Source: Spirochaetota bacterium (GTDB lineage Bacteria > Spirochaetota > Leptospiria > Turneriellales > Turneriellaceae). Taken from it: DNA of 23,861 nt. The stretch spans positions 1-23,861 of the forward strand of contig CAUJII010000183.1 of the NCBI GenBank assembly GCA_963205035.1. Reading direction: 5' to 3'. Shown one piece after another: positions 15,507 to 23,351 of this stretch. Under the pieces are notes generated by a model that was given only the letters and a program-made list of their open reading frames with translations, did no database searches and was not told where the DNA came from. Numbering within the stretch: position 1 is the stretch's first letter; every line of letters starts with the position of its first letter. A program made the translations under genes and the position numbers.

Positions 15507-17190
15507 GCCGAAGGTCCTGGCGATTCAAGACACGGCGAAAGAAAGGCTGACCGTCTACCTGGATAGCGAGGAGTCGGTTCCGCACTTGCTCCTCTGTGAT
15601 GTTGTGCGCTTTCATCAGGTCGTGGTTGAGAGCAATCTGGCCCACTGTCATAAACTGGATGAGCGAGTGGTTTTGCCGCACGTCGCTTGGTAGCAGCGTG
15701 TCGATGTCGTCAATCACCTCTTCGATCGTGAGTCTTTGCCCGCCAGAAATTTCAGTCAGCGGGGCGCAGCCGTGATCGGCGGTTAAGACCAAAACAAACT
15801 TGTCGCCATAATTTTTCGTGAGAAAATCTTCGAGCTTACCGATTTGTTCGTCGATTGTCTTGAGCGTTTCGCGCGCTTCGAGGGAGTAATAACCAAACTG
15901 GTGCCCCACCGCATCGGCCGATTTGAACGAGATATAAACTAAATCCGTCATGCCATCGAGAGCCTTCTTTTTATTCAAAATTTCTTCTTGCACGATGGCG
16001 CGCATCTGCTCGCCTTCGAGTTGCGTTTCGGCAGGGGTTGCCATCATCACACCCCAATTCGAGCGCGCTTCTTTGCGGTCGCGGATCACATAGCTGTTGT
16101 AGCCCTGTGGATAATATTTGATGAAATTGAGAAGAACATCTGCGGCCTTCGCAACCGCAGGGAGGCTGTAATAACGTGTGTCGGTAATCCACCGCGACTG
16201 CGAAGGGTCGAGCCAATAGATGAAATTGTTGGCGCGGACTTGACTTGCGAATTCCGCCGGCGCAAGTTGGGCGCCATGCCCGCCCATGCCAATCGAGGCG
16301 CGTAGCGCATAAGACTGAGAAACAACCACGCTCTTGCCCTTGTTCGTTATATTCAAAACGTCAGCGAGAGACTCGGCCTTAAGCTCTGCCGGATTTACTT
16401 TTGTTTCGTCTTTGCCTGCGTAAATTTCAGATTTTAAGAGATGCGACTTTCCATTCTTGCGCTCCATAGAAAAAAACGTATTGCCGATGACAGAGCTCTT
16501 GGCAGGAAACGCTCCTGTGCCAATCGCCATGTGCCCCACCGCTGTGTGTGAGTCGAGGTGGCCCACATGCGCGTTCGTATAGTTCGCCGACTTCTGCATG
16601 AGAGCAAAGATACGCGGCGCAGCGGTCTTGTGCGTATCGAGCAAGTTCATGCCACCCTGGTCGATGACTGCGACAACGACAATTTCGGGTTTTTCACCGG
16701 TCGCGACCTTCACGGGTAACGCCTCCACTTCAACGCCCGCTGGTGCGGTGACGCCAATCGCTTTCGCGAGTGTGGGAGCGATATGTTGTTGGTAAACAGT
16801 GTCGCTGTATTGGCCGGGTTCAAACCATTTCCCCGAAAATAAAAGCGGTATGGCAGTATCGTAATCGTACGCAGTCGAGTGTGAAATGGGGCCCACCTTG
16901 AGGTGTACCACATTACCTTCTTCTTTATATTCCACTTTGGGATTTCTCTTGAGGTCTTCTAAGCTGCGTCCGTAGCGGGCAAGCGCCGACGCAAGCTGTG
17001 CCTTATCGAAACTGGCGGGCGAGGTTTTCTTAATCCAGCTCGATTCTAACAGAGCGTATTTTTGTGGGATGAGAAAAAGATCGATATCCGCACGCTCCGA
17101 CCTTTTGTAGCGGTCAATCCAATCGCTATCTTTGTTGCAGGCGGCGAAAAAAAGAAACGAGGTGAGAGTAAGAGCAAGTAATCGAAACAT
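15493..17190 (-). CDS. alkaline-phosphatase-superfamily lipoprotein
   Basis: The 565-residue protein has a lipoprotein signal with Cys18 in LFFAAC. The catalytic core resembles type I phosphodiesterase/PafA enzymes: VIDQGG supplies the first metal-binding Asp, DSHTAVGHMAIGTGAFPAKS contains the likely nucleophile Thr, and FKSADAVGHQFG and LTADHGCAPL supply the remaining Asp and His metal ligands. It is expected to hydrolyse phosphomonoesters or diesters at the cell surface or in the periplasm. It is the first gene of the tightly packed minus-strand cluster. Its upstream region (17191-17388) is filled by the nested palindrome, so its transcription probably depends on read-through or on a promoter in that gap. 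Confidence 0.88.
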   Translation of the reverse strand: MFRLLALTLTSFLFFAACNKDSDWIDRYKRSERADIDLFLIPQKYALLESSWIKKTSPASFDKAQLASALARYGRSLEDLKRNPKVEYKEEGNVVHLKVGPISHSTAYDYDTAIPLLFSGKWFEPGQYSDTVYQQHIAPTLAKAIGVTAPAGVEVEALPVKVATGEKPEIVVVAVIDQGGMNLLDTHKTAAPRIFALMQKSANYTNAHVGHLDSHTAVGHMAIGTGAFPAKSSVIGNTFFSMERKNGKSHLLKSEIYAGKDETKVNPAELKAESLADVLNITNKGKSVVVSQSYALRASIGMGGHGAQLAPAEFASQVRANNFIYWLDPSQSRWITDTRYYSLPAVAKAADVLLNFIKYYPQGYNSYVIRDRKEARSNWGVMMATPAETQLEGEQMRAIVQEEILNKKKALDGMTDLVYISFKSADAVGHQFGYYSLEARETLKTIDEQIGKLEDFLTKNYGDKFVLVLTADHGCAPLTEISGGQRLTIEEVIDDIDTLLPSDVRQNHSLIQFMTVGQIALNHDLMKAHNITEEQVRNRLLAIQVDGQPFFRRVLNRQDLRLAKK

Positions 17191-17234
17191 GGTACATGCT
17201 TTTCGATTAGCGTTTAGAGCGCAAACTACTTTCT

Positions 17235-17441
17235 AAAAAAAGGGCGTGGGTCAAATCAGGTGGGGTTCTTGTGCTCTGCGAAAAATTTTCCCTCACGGGC
17301 TATAGAAAATCACGAGCGCCGGCTTTTCCTTTTAGAAAAGCCTCGCATAACGGTTTGCAACCTGCTCGTGATTTTCGATGTATTCATCCTAAGAGGCGGC
17401 AAAATTTTTCGCCGTGGCCCCACCTGATTTGGCCCACGCCC
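17235..17441 (-). terminator. possible long-stem terminator after the hydrolase gene
   Basis: On the minus strand the 3' arm of the nested palindrome ends CCCACGCCC and runs straight into seven T residues. Stem plus U-run is the layout of an intrinsic terminator, though with a very long distance between the outer arms. It lies between the hydrolase and the phosphatase operon, so it could end or attenuate transcription there. Confidence 0.4.
17242..17441. repeat. nested palindromic (fold-back) element, MITE-like or RNA structure
   Basis: The outer arms 17242-17265 and 17418-17441 are inverted copies matching in 23 of 24 bases (core AAATCAGGTGGGG). Next inside, GCGAAAAATTTT (17278-17289) faces AAAATTTTTCGC (17401-17412). 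Inside that, a perfect 13-base pair GAAAATCACGAGC (17305-17317) faces 17364-17376. At the centre, GGCTTTTC (17321-17328) faces GAAAAGCC (17335-17342). All four pairs nest symmetrically, so one strand could fold into a single long hairpin. There is no open frame for a transposase. Confidence 0.88.
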
Positions 17442-18258
17442 CCAAATAATTCTGAAGGTGGCGAGAAACCGCTTCGGGTGCCGTAATCTGGACATTATGC
17501 CCCACACCGTCCACGGTGTGGACCACCGCCTTCTTGAAGTGGGGAAGAATTCGCTTCGCCCACGACACAGGCGTCAAAGCGTCGTTTGCTCCATAAATCA
17601 AAAGGAGGGGCGTGGTAAGTTGCTTTTCTGGCCAGTCGATTTTTGCGTGCAGAAAAGAGCGCATATACCGGCGAGCATTTTCTAAAGGGAGAAGCTTGTT
17701 CTTAAGACGCGCATATTCGAGTCGCCCCGGTATAAGCTCGGGCAGGTGCTGACCATAAAACTGCAAACGGTCACCGTAAGGAAACCCACCCCAAAGCGCG
17801 GGTATGCGATAGAAGATGCGTGTCAAAAAAAGAGGGACCTTTAGCAGAGCGCGAAACTGTGTTCGGTAGGGCTCATAGTCATCGACCGCTGAAAGCGCAA
17901 TCACTCCATCGATGTCTTTTGGGTAGCGCGCCGCGACGCCCAGCGCAGCGAATGCGCCGTATGAGTGTCCCGCCACGAAGATTTTTCGCAACCTGTATTT
18001 CTTTTTCGTAAAACGGATAAATACCACAAGCGCGTCTTCTTGAAGTCGAGTCGAAAAGTCGCGTGGCATTTTGAGATTAAAGCCATGCCCCATGAGGTCG
18101 GGCACGAAAATGGTGTAGCGAGGGCTCAGATGTGCGATGAGGTTCCGCCATGCTTGCGTGCCTGTTTGGTACCAACCGTGTACTAAGAAAAGCGCGGTGC
18201 CGCCTTTGCCATAGACGCGGTAATAGAGCTCGCTCTGCGCTGAGGTGAAGTAAGGCAT
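17389..18258 (-). CDS. alpha/beta hydrolase
   Basis: The 289-residue protein has the alpha/beta hydrolase order: oxyanion-hole segment LFLVHGWYQTG (23-33), PDLMGHG (53-59), nucleophile elbow GHSYG with Ser99, acid in YGANDALTP, and catalytic His in GVGHNVQITAP. No signal peptide is seen. Esterase or C-C hydrolase specificity cannot be told. The last 17 residues (from 273, GAWAKSGGATAKNFAAS) are encoded by the right arm of the nested palindrome, and the TAG stop lies just inside it, so the native C-terminus has probably been replaced or extended by repeat DNA. The usual last helix of the fold (EAVSRHLQNYL) ends before that point. Confidence 0.9.
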   Translation of the reverse strand: MPYFTSAQSELYYRVYGKGGTALFLVHGWYQTGTQAWRNLIAHLSPRYTIFVPDLMGHGFNLKMPRDFSTRLQEDALVVFIRFTKKKYRLRKIFVAGHSYGAFAALGVAARYPKDIDGVIALSAVDDYEPYRTQFRALLKVPLFLTRIFYRIPALWGGFPYGDRLQFYGQHLPELIPGRLEYARLKNKLLPLENARRYMRSFLHAKIDWPEKQLTTPLLLIYGANDALTPVSWAKRILPHFKKAVVHTVDGVGHNVQITAPEAVSRHLQNYLGAWAKSGGATAKNFAAS

Positions 18259-18327
18259 GTTCTTTAGCGGATTTTTTTTGGAGTGGTCTTGTAAAGTGAA
18301 GGTGCGGGTGCGAGATTTGCTTTCAGC

Positions 18328-18339
18328 GACTAACTATTC
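18328..18339. repeat. 12-base direct repeat of a DUF1564-like coding end
   Basis: GACTAACTATTC here is identical to 6702-6713 and differs by one base from 18788-18799 (GATTAACTATTC). Read in the matching frame, the bases before it give VRDLLSATNYSQ, which resembles IRRFFSINYSG of the gene at 18462. It may be the trace of another decayed copy, but the match is short. Confidence 0.4.
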
Positions 18340-18393
18340 ACAATGCTGTATCGTCGATTTTTTTCCAAAAACGACATTTTTTTTCCGAAATTT

Positions 18394-18427
18394 TTACTTT
18401 TTTCAGAAAAAATGAGAAAAAAAGTAA
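18394..18427. promoter_or_regulatory. A/T-rich hairpin upstream of the DUF1564-like gene
   Basis: TTACTTTTTTC (18394-18404) faces GAAAAAAAGTAA (18416-18427), with one extra A. It sits in a very A/T-rich stretch (18350-18450) just before a TAATAT-like box at 18441-18446 and could be an operator or an upstream promoter element. Confidence 0.4.
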
Positions 18428-18440
18428 CTTTCTGGGTATT

Positions 18441-18458
18441 TAATATATAGAGGGAGAG
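18441..18458 (+). promoter_or_regulatory. probable -10 box and ribosome site of the DUF1564-like gene
   Basis: TAATAT (18441-18446) in an A/T-rich context resembles a -10 box, although no clear -35 is seen. AGGGAGAG (18451-18458) is a strong ribosome site before the ATG at 18462. Confidence 0.45.
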
Positions 18459-18461
18459 AAT

Positions 18462-18914
18462 ATGAAAAAGAAACCATTAGTCACGAGTGTGAGTCTGCCG
18501 AAAAAAGAAGCCATGCTGTGGCGTCAGTCGCGACGTGAGATCATGCAATTTTCTGAAAGGTACCTGAGGATTCAAATGCGGCGGCCCATGCGGCGCGGAG
18601 TCACAAAGCAGTATAATAATTGTCCAGAACAGACTTATGACATCGTGACGACGCGTTTTTCGGGCGTGGAGTATGATACGCTGCATTTTGTGGCCGCGAC
18701 GCTTCGGGTGAGTGTTTCACTCTTGATTTACGGGTTGATTAAACTTTGGCTAAAGCCGACACGACGCGCCATTCGCCGCTTCTTTTCGATTAACTATTCA
18801 GGTTTCACGACGGAGTGGCATTCAGATGCAGGTTTTGTAGAGGAAAGTATCACCTTTTGGATGGTGGATAACCCAAACGACCCACCACCCATCGAACATC
18901 TGCTTCCGGCTTAA
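18462..18914 (+). CDS. small basic DUF1564-like protein
   Basis: The 150-residue basic protein has no membrane segment or signal peptide. The start (MKKKPLVTSVSLPKKEAMLW) could form the strand of a ribbon-helix-helix-like fold. The middle (VTTRFSGVEYDTLHFVAATL, then RVSVSLLIYGLIKLW) resembles the core of Leptospira DUF1564 proteins, in which a short strand is followed by a helix and a small-hydrophobic LL-rich helix. I recall this family as Leptospira-specific and of unknown function, so the match is tentative. A strong ribosome site supports the start. A decayed, deleted paralogue lies at 6565-6707, and a shorter trace may lie at 18328. A DNA-binding or toxin-antitoxin-like role is possible but not shown. 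Confidence 0.65.
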   Translation: MKKKPLVTSVSLPKKEAMLWRQSRREIMQFSERYLRIQMRRPMRRGVTKQYNNCPEQTYDIVTTRFSGVEYDTLHFVAATLRVSVSLLIYGLIKLWLKPTRRAIRRFFSINYSGFTTEWHSDAGFVEESITFWMVDNPNDPPPIEHLLPA

Positions 18915-18971
18915 GTAGCCGCGTTTCCCCCTCATGCCGCACGAAGAAATACCCGATAATAAGACATAATC

Positions 18972-20246
18972 ATGCGTGCATTGTTTTTGAGCTTGAGTAT
19001 CTTTTTGCCGACTCTCGCATGGGCCGAGGTCTATCCCCTTCATATCTTTCGCAGCTACGGCGATTTTTCCTCGATCCCAGCGCTTCTCATCGGAAAGATT
19101 AACACAAAAGGGATTGATAACTCACGACCGCCTAAACAAGTGATGGGTTATGATGCGCGCCTGACGGTTGTGAATGCGGCTATCGACAACCAAGCGCACA
19201 TATACCCCGGAATGAAAGTTTATATCGTCAAACGCGAGCGCGACCATGTTCGTGATAAGGCGGCTCTCCTCATCGCAGAAGGCGAGATCGATTCGATTTC
19301 TGATACGGTTTTTTCGGGACGCGTTGCGACAATCCGTGGTCAGTTCTCGATGGTTTCGAGGCAATACTTTATTGCAATACCAACCGGCTCTCGCTCGAAT
19401 GATACGAAAAGTGCAGAGGAGTATTTGATTGAGGCGGAGCGCTATCGACACGAGGGGGATTTCGCACGTTCTGCACAAAAATTGCAGCACGCCAGAGAAA
19501 TCGAACCGCACAACCCTCTGACTGCTTTGCGGTATGCACAGCTTGCACTCCACAATGGTGCGAGAGAAAAGGCGCGTGCAGCTCTCAAGCGCGGTTTTGA
19601 AGACAGACGGCGACTCGAAAACGTCAACGACTACTTGACGTTGGGCGCGTTGTACCTTAAAATCGAAGTCGAGTCATTGCCTTCAAGAAATCGAGACATC
19701 TTGAAAGAAGGCACGCGTCTCTTGACTCAAATGCGGCAATTTGAAAAAGACTTGGGGCAGTATTTGAAAGATCTTACTCCCGCCAATTCGTCGGCGTTTC
19801 GTTGGCGGCGCACGCGATTCTCTGCGCTCTATCATTTGAACTATGGAATTCTTCTGCGGCAGTTGGGTCGCTCGCTTGGTGAATACAACGCCGAAGGGAT
19901 TAGTCGTCTACTCGGTTACACCGAACGCGACGCACTCTATGCTCCGATTGAGACATACGTCGGCAAGACACGCGTCTTGGCGTTACCTCGAAAAGAGTGG
20001 GATAAAGCTTTCTTTAACGCAGCTATCACGCACTTGCAAATTGCGCTTCTCAAAGACCGCCACAGCGAAGCGGCGTTTGAAATCGTCGATCTTTGCGATT
20101 CGCTTTGGGAAGGCGCCGACCCTAACCGCCGCCGCGAGCTCAAAGAAATTGTCTTGGAATACGCTCCGCAATACTTGGAATCTTCTCACGACGACCGCCG
20201 CATGGGCCGCGTGCGCAGCGTCTTAAACAAAGTCAACCAAGCCTGA
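18972..20246 (+). CDS. secreted TPR protein, unknown function
   Basis: The 424-residue protein has a clear signal peptide (MRALFLSLSIFLPTLAWA). A beta-rich domain follows (about 20-130, with HIYPGMKVYIVKRERD and a repeated strand pattern). From about residue 145 (AEEYLIEAERYRHEGDFARS) it becomes helical with TPR-like repeats through to the end. No catalytic motif is visible. It is expected in the periplasm. The small gap after the DUF1564-like gene (57 bases) holds no recognisable promoter. Its last 61 bases overlap the end of the convergent glycosyltransferase gene. Confidence 0.75.
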   Translation: MRALFLSLSIFLPTLAWAEVYPLHIFRSYGDFSSIPALLIGKINTKGIDNSRPPKQVMGYDARLTVVNAAIDNQAHIYPGMKVYIVKRERDHVRDKAALLIAEGEIDSISDTVFSGRVATIRGQFSMVSRQYFIAIPTGSRSNDTKSAEEYLIEAERYRHEGDFARSAQKLQHAREIEPHNPLTALRYAQLALHNGAREKARAALKRGFEDRRRLENVNDYLTLGALYLKIEVESLPSRNRDILKEGTRLLTQMRQFEKDLGQYLKDLTPANSSAFRWRRTRFSALYHLNYGILLRQLGRSLGEYNAEGISRLLGYTERDALYAPIETYVGKTRVLALPRKEWDKAFFNAAITHLQIALLKDRHSEAAFEIVDLCDSLWEGADPNRRRELKEIVLEYAPQYLESSHDDRRMGRVRSVLNKVNQA

Positions 20247-21046
20247 TATGTCGCTAAGCGTTTTCTATTTCGGTGTTTCTGTGCGCCCTTCACGAGCCGT
20301 TCTGTTTTTCGCATAGCCTCCTCCAAAAGAAGAATTGTTTCTTCAGAAGAGAGTGTGCGCGGCGCATTCCGCCAGAGTCTGTGGAGAGCAAGCACACGGT
20401 AGCGATCGATTTCCCGCGAAGAGCTTAACTGCTCCCATTCTCCAGCGCGCTTGACGGTTGCTGCGTCTTTCACAAAACCCACCGGATTGACCAGCAAGAG
20501 ACGCAACCAGAATTCATAATCTTCGCAAAGCCTAAACGCCGGGTTAAAGCCGCCGCTTTGTTCAAAAAAAATCCTCCGCAGCATGACAGCCGAGGGGGAA
20601 ATAAGGCAGCGTTCCAATGCACGCGAAAAAAACTGACCGCCTTGTTTTGCGTGAATATGTTTTTGCCTCACCAGTGCGCCGTTTCTAAACCAAACCTCGT
20701 TCGTGTGTGCCCACTGCAATAAGGGGTCGTCCTTGAAGAGTTCCAACTGCAATTCGAGTTTTTGAGGTAGCCACAAATCATCGCTGTCTAAAAAAGCAAT
20801 GAAGGGAGAATCTCCCCGAGACGCGCCCTGATTGCGAGAAAATGCCGGGCCGCTATTTTTCTCCAAGCGAATAATTTCAATGCGCTTGTCATGCGCGAAA
20901 GAGTCGCAGCGAAGCGGGGTCGCAGATCCGTCGTCAACAATGAAGAGACGCCAGTCTTCAAAGGTCTGCTGCTGAACACTGCGCACGGCCTCTTCCAAAA
21001 GTTTCTCCCTACCAAACGCAGGAATCACAATGTCGACCCATGCCAT
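20186..21046 (-). CDS. family 2 glycosyltransferase
   Basis: The 286-residue protein has the GT-A fold of GT2 enzymes: WVDIVIPAFGRE at the start, VRSVQQQTFEDWRLFIVDDGS for nucleotide binding, and FIAFLDSDDLWLP with the DxD motif that binds the metal and sugar nucleotide. A CEDYEFWLRLL segment (ED-Y motif, about 172-182) fits the catalytic-base region. It transfers a sugar from a nucleotide donor to an unknown acceptor, perhaps a surface glycan. It is the last gene of a four-gene minus-strand operon, six bases after ribD. Its 3' end overlaps the convergent TPR gene by 61 bases. Confidence 0.9.
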   Translation of the reverse strand: MAWVDIVIPAFGREKLLEEAVRSVQQQTFEDWRLFIVDDGSATPLRCDSFAHDKRIEIIRLEKNSGPAFSRNQGASRGDSPFIAFLDSDDLWLPQKLELQLELFKDDPLLQWAHTNEVWFRNGALVRQKHIHAKQGGQFFSRALERCLISPSAVMLRRIFFEQSGGFNPAFRLCEDYEFWLRLLLVNPVGFVKDAATVKRAGEWEQLSSSREIDRYRVLALHRLWRNAPRTLSSEETILLLEEAMRKTERLVKGAQKHRNRKRLATYQAWLTLFKTLRTRPMRRSS

Positions 21047-21052
21047 GGCAGA

Positions 21053-22249
21053 CTAATCCTCTTTCGTAAAAAGGAAAATATCGTCTTCGGGAAATTCGGC
21101 GCGCTCCAGCACTCGGTACCCTTCGAGTTTCTCGCCACCATCGGCTAACGCAAGACTTGCGGAATTGCCACGCCCCGCCTCGCCCCAAAGACTTTCGGCA
21201 GTATTCGTGCGCGAGCGGTAAACGAGTAGGGCATCGACAAAATTGTGCTCCAGCATTTTTTCAGAAAAAGACGGCCCTGCCTCGATGAAGACGGAATTAT
21301 ACCCCTGTGCGCGAATTTCTTCAAGCGCTGCCGAAAATGTGTGGGAGAAATCAAGCTCCCACAGCCTGTGAGGAAATTTGTGAAACGATGTGAGTCCTCC
21401 CAAAGAGTTTTGAAACGAGCGGAAAGCATCATCTTCTTCGCTCGTCCATTCAGGGAGAAGGAAGTGCCGCTGGGGGGCACGGATTGTGTTTTCCTCGGTA
21501 CTTTTCGAGAAAAAATCAGCAAGCGCTCTATGCTGACGCTCTAAAAAAATTTGCATCGCGGCGCTTAAACCGCGCCCGGAAAAAATATGCGCCGACTCAA
21601 AGGGGCGCACGGTGAGACGCGCCTTGTCGAATTTCACCGTTCCCGGCGAAGCAATCGTCAGCTTGTGCGCAAAGCGCATAAGCGACGTCAGCTCTTCAGT
21701 TAAGGCGCCGCTAATTCTTTGCGACGCGCGCCCTTGCGGAGAGATCTTGCCGTCTGATGTCTGCGCCCACTTCAAAGTGACGCGCGGCCTCATCGTCTTG
21801 CGAGCAAAAAAAAAGGGTGCTGTCGTGAAAAATTTTTCGCGGTAGAAAAATTCTTCAGGGGCCAAATCCACGCTGACTCCTTTTTCGCGCAAGAGACCAA
21901 TGGAGCGGCCCGCAACTTCGGCGGCAAAATCTCTTTGCGCTACAACGACACGCGAGATTTTTTTTTCGAGAATAATGTCGGTGCAGGGGGGAGTGCGTCC
22001 GAAGTGGCAGCACGGCTCCAGCGTCACAAAAAGAGTCGTACCACTCAAATCGCGCTCTGGCAAAAGGCTCAATGCATGCCGTTCTGCATGCGCAAACCCG
22101 GCCTTATGAGTAAATCCCCGCGACAAGACTTGCCCATGAGAATCTACGACGAGCGCACCCACGGCAGGGTTGGGGTCTGAATTCCCCGCTGCGTAAAAAG
22201 CTTCTTTGTAAGTGTCTTCTAAAAAAGCCGCGTCGCTTGGCGACATCAC
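21053..22249 (-). CDS. ribD: bifunctional riboflavin biosynthesis deaminase/reductase RibD
   Basis: The 398-residue protein has both RibD domains. The N-terminal cytidine-deaminase-like domain has the zinc ligands in FAHAERHAL and LEPCCHFGRTPPCTDII. The C-terminal reductase domain (from about residue 150) has RPRVTLKWAQTSDGKISPQG and a GTVKFDKARLTVRPF segment matching the family's GTVxxDxPxLTVR. It deaminates and then reduces the pyrimidine intermediate in riboflavin synthesis. The start is GTG at 22249 (GTGA overlap with the cheW stop) or the next codon, ATG at 22246. No FMN riboswitch or other rib gene is seen in the window. ribD sits in an operon with unrelated genes. Confidence 0.92.
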   Translation of the reverse strand: MMSPSDAAFLEDTYKEAFYAAGNSDPNPAVGALVVDSHGQVLSRGFTHKAGFAHAERHALSLLPERDLSGTTLFVTLEPCCHFGRTPPCTDIILEKKISRVVVAQRDFAAEVAGRSIGLLREKGVSVDLAPEEFFYREKFFTTAPFFFARKTMRPRVTLKWAQTSDGKISPQGRASQRISGALTEELTSLMRFAHKLTIASPGTVKFDKARLTVRPFESAHIFSGRGLSAAMQIFLERQHRALADFFSKSTEENTIRAPQRHFLLPEWTSEEDDAFRSFQNSLGGLTSFHKFPHRLWELDFSHTFSAALEEIRAQGYNSVFIEAGPSFSEKMLEHNFVDALLVYRSRTNTAESLWGEAGRGNSASLALADGGEKLEGYRVLERAEFPEDDIFLFTKED

Positions 22250-22710
22250 GGGGTTGCGCTATCGAGCGCGATTTCTTCTTGGAGCGTCTCGAGTGCCAAG
22301 AGAAAAACAACGCTGTCGGTTTCGTCTAAGTGCGCAACACCCCGAATAGAGCTGACGGATTTACTTCTTTGATACTCTGCGCTTTCTTCGATATTCTCGG
22401 CAGGTATCGTGACGACACGCTCGACGGCATCGCAAACCAAGCCTGTAAGTTTGCCTTCAAATGTAATAACTATTACACGCGTCTCTTCATTCGGTGCCAT
22501 GCTCTCGACAGAGAAACGCTCGCGCAAGCCGACCACCGGAATAATTTGACCGCGTAGATTGATCACTCCCAAAATATGCTTCGGCGCATGCGGAATGCGG
22601 CGCGGCTCTTTGAAGCGGATCACTTCGTGTGTATCGATGACGCTTACGCCATAGGTTTCGCCGGCGACTCGAAAGAGAATATATTGTTGGTTCTGTTGTA
22701 TGCTACTCAT
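22246..22710 (-). CDS. cheW: CheW-like chemotaxis scaffold protein
   Basis: The 154-residue protein is one CheW domain. It begins QQYILFRVAGETYGVSV, followed by EVIRF and the conserved HAPKHILGVINLRGQIIPVVGL stretch. CheW bridges chemoreceptors and the CheA kinase in receptor arrays that control flagellar rotation. The short length and absence of other domains fit CheW rather than CheV or CheA. It starts directly after the stop of the upstream membrane protein (TAGATG) and overlaps ribD. No other chemotaxis gene is visible, so it may be an orphan or alternative CheW. Confidence 0.93.
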   Translation of the reverse strand: MSSIQQNQQYILFRVAGETYGVSVIDTHEVIRFKEPRRIPHAPKHILGVINLRGQIIPVVGLRERFSVESMAPNEETRVIVITFEGKLTGLVCDAVERVVTIPAENIEESAEYQRSKSVSSIRGVAHLDETDSVVFLLALETLQEEIALDSATP

Positions 22711-23295
22711 CTAAATTCTATTTTCTTTGCGCGCGCGATCGGGCACTCCGCCTTTTTCGGCGATCTTCTCATGCTTCATAAAATAATACAAGCAAAGCCC
22801 AACGATAACGACAGCGTTCAAGAAAACCCAGAGAAAACTCAGGGCGTGGTAGAAACCATAGGCGACGAGAGCTTGCCCTGCAATGGTGCACGAAAGCCCA
22901 AAGAAAAAAGCCTTGTCGTTTTCGATAAATTTTCGCAACACCGTCGGCCACTCTTGTTCTTCTGCCTTGTCTTTGAGATACGGTTGGCCTATAAACCAGA
23001 GGCCGGGAATGACTGCCGAGTGAAAAAGAAAACTTTCATAGTGCTCGCCATAGACGCCGCCCGTATAACTCAGCATGTAGCCCAAGAGAACGCCGACTGC
23101 AAGAGCCATATAATGGAAAGCGGCATCGCCCGCAGTCAGTCGCCGCCATTCGTTCAGAATGAAGTTATGCGCGTAGATGAGTTCGTCGCGGGGATATTCT
23201 CTTCTGCCATCGTTCAAGAGACGACGGTAATAGTTCAGCAGCAAGACGAGTGCAGCGCACGAAGCTATGACGAGAATTGACGCAACGAATTCCAT
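22711..23295 (-). CDS. multi-pass membrane protein, unknown function
   Basis: The 194-residue protein, from the ATG at 23295, has about five membrane helices. A frame extension to a TTG at 23328 is possible but less likely because the ATG is followed at once by a membrane helix (FVASILVIASCAALVLLL). Between helices lie polar loops with DELIYAHNFILNEWRRL and a short C-terminal basic tail. No transporter or enzyme motif was recognised. It is the first gene of the operon with cheW, ribD and the glycosyltransferase; the stop TAG abuts the cheW ATG. Confidence 0.75.
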   Translation of the reverse strand: MEFVASILVIASCAALVLLLNYYRRLLNDGRREYPRDELIYAHNFILNEWRRLTAGDAAFHYMALAVGVLLGYMLSYTGGVYGEHYESFLFHSAVIPGLWFIGQPYLKDKAEEQEWPTVLRKFIENDKAFFFGLSCTIAGQALVAYGFYHALSFLWVFLNAVVIVGLCLYYFMKHEKIAEKGGVPDRARKENRI

Positions 23296-23351
23296 AAACC
23301 ATTCCAAAACGTAACGGCAGCGATTCAATCACAATTCGGAATTCTGCGCAG

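Noticed and set aside
17191..17388. CRISPR-like array or tRNA in the repeat-rich gap
   Set aside because: Repeats are inverted and nested, not regularly spaced direct repeats, and no cloverleaf can be drawn.
22463..22480. Near-palindrome GTAATAACTATTAC
   Set aside because: It lies within the cheW coding region; similar bases near 12317 are a short chance match in a different context.
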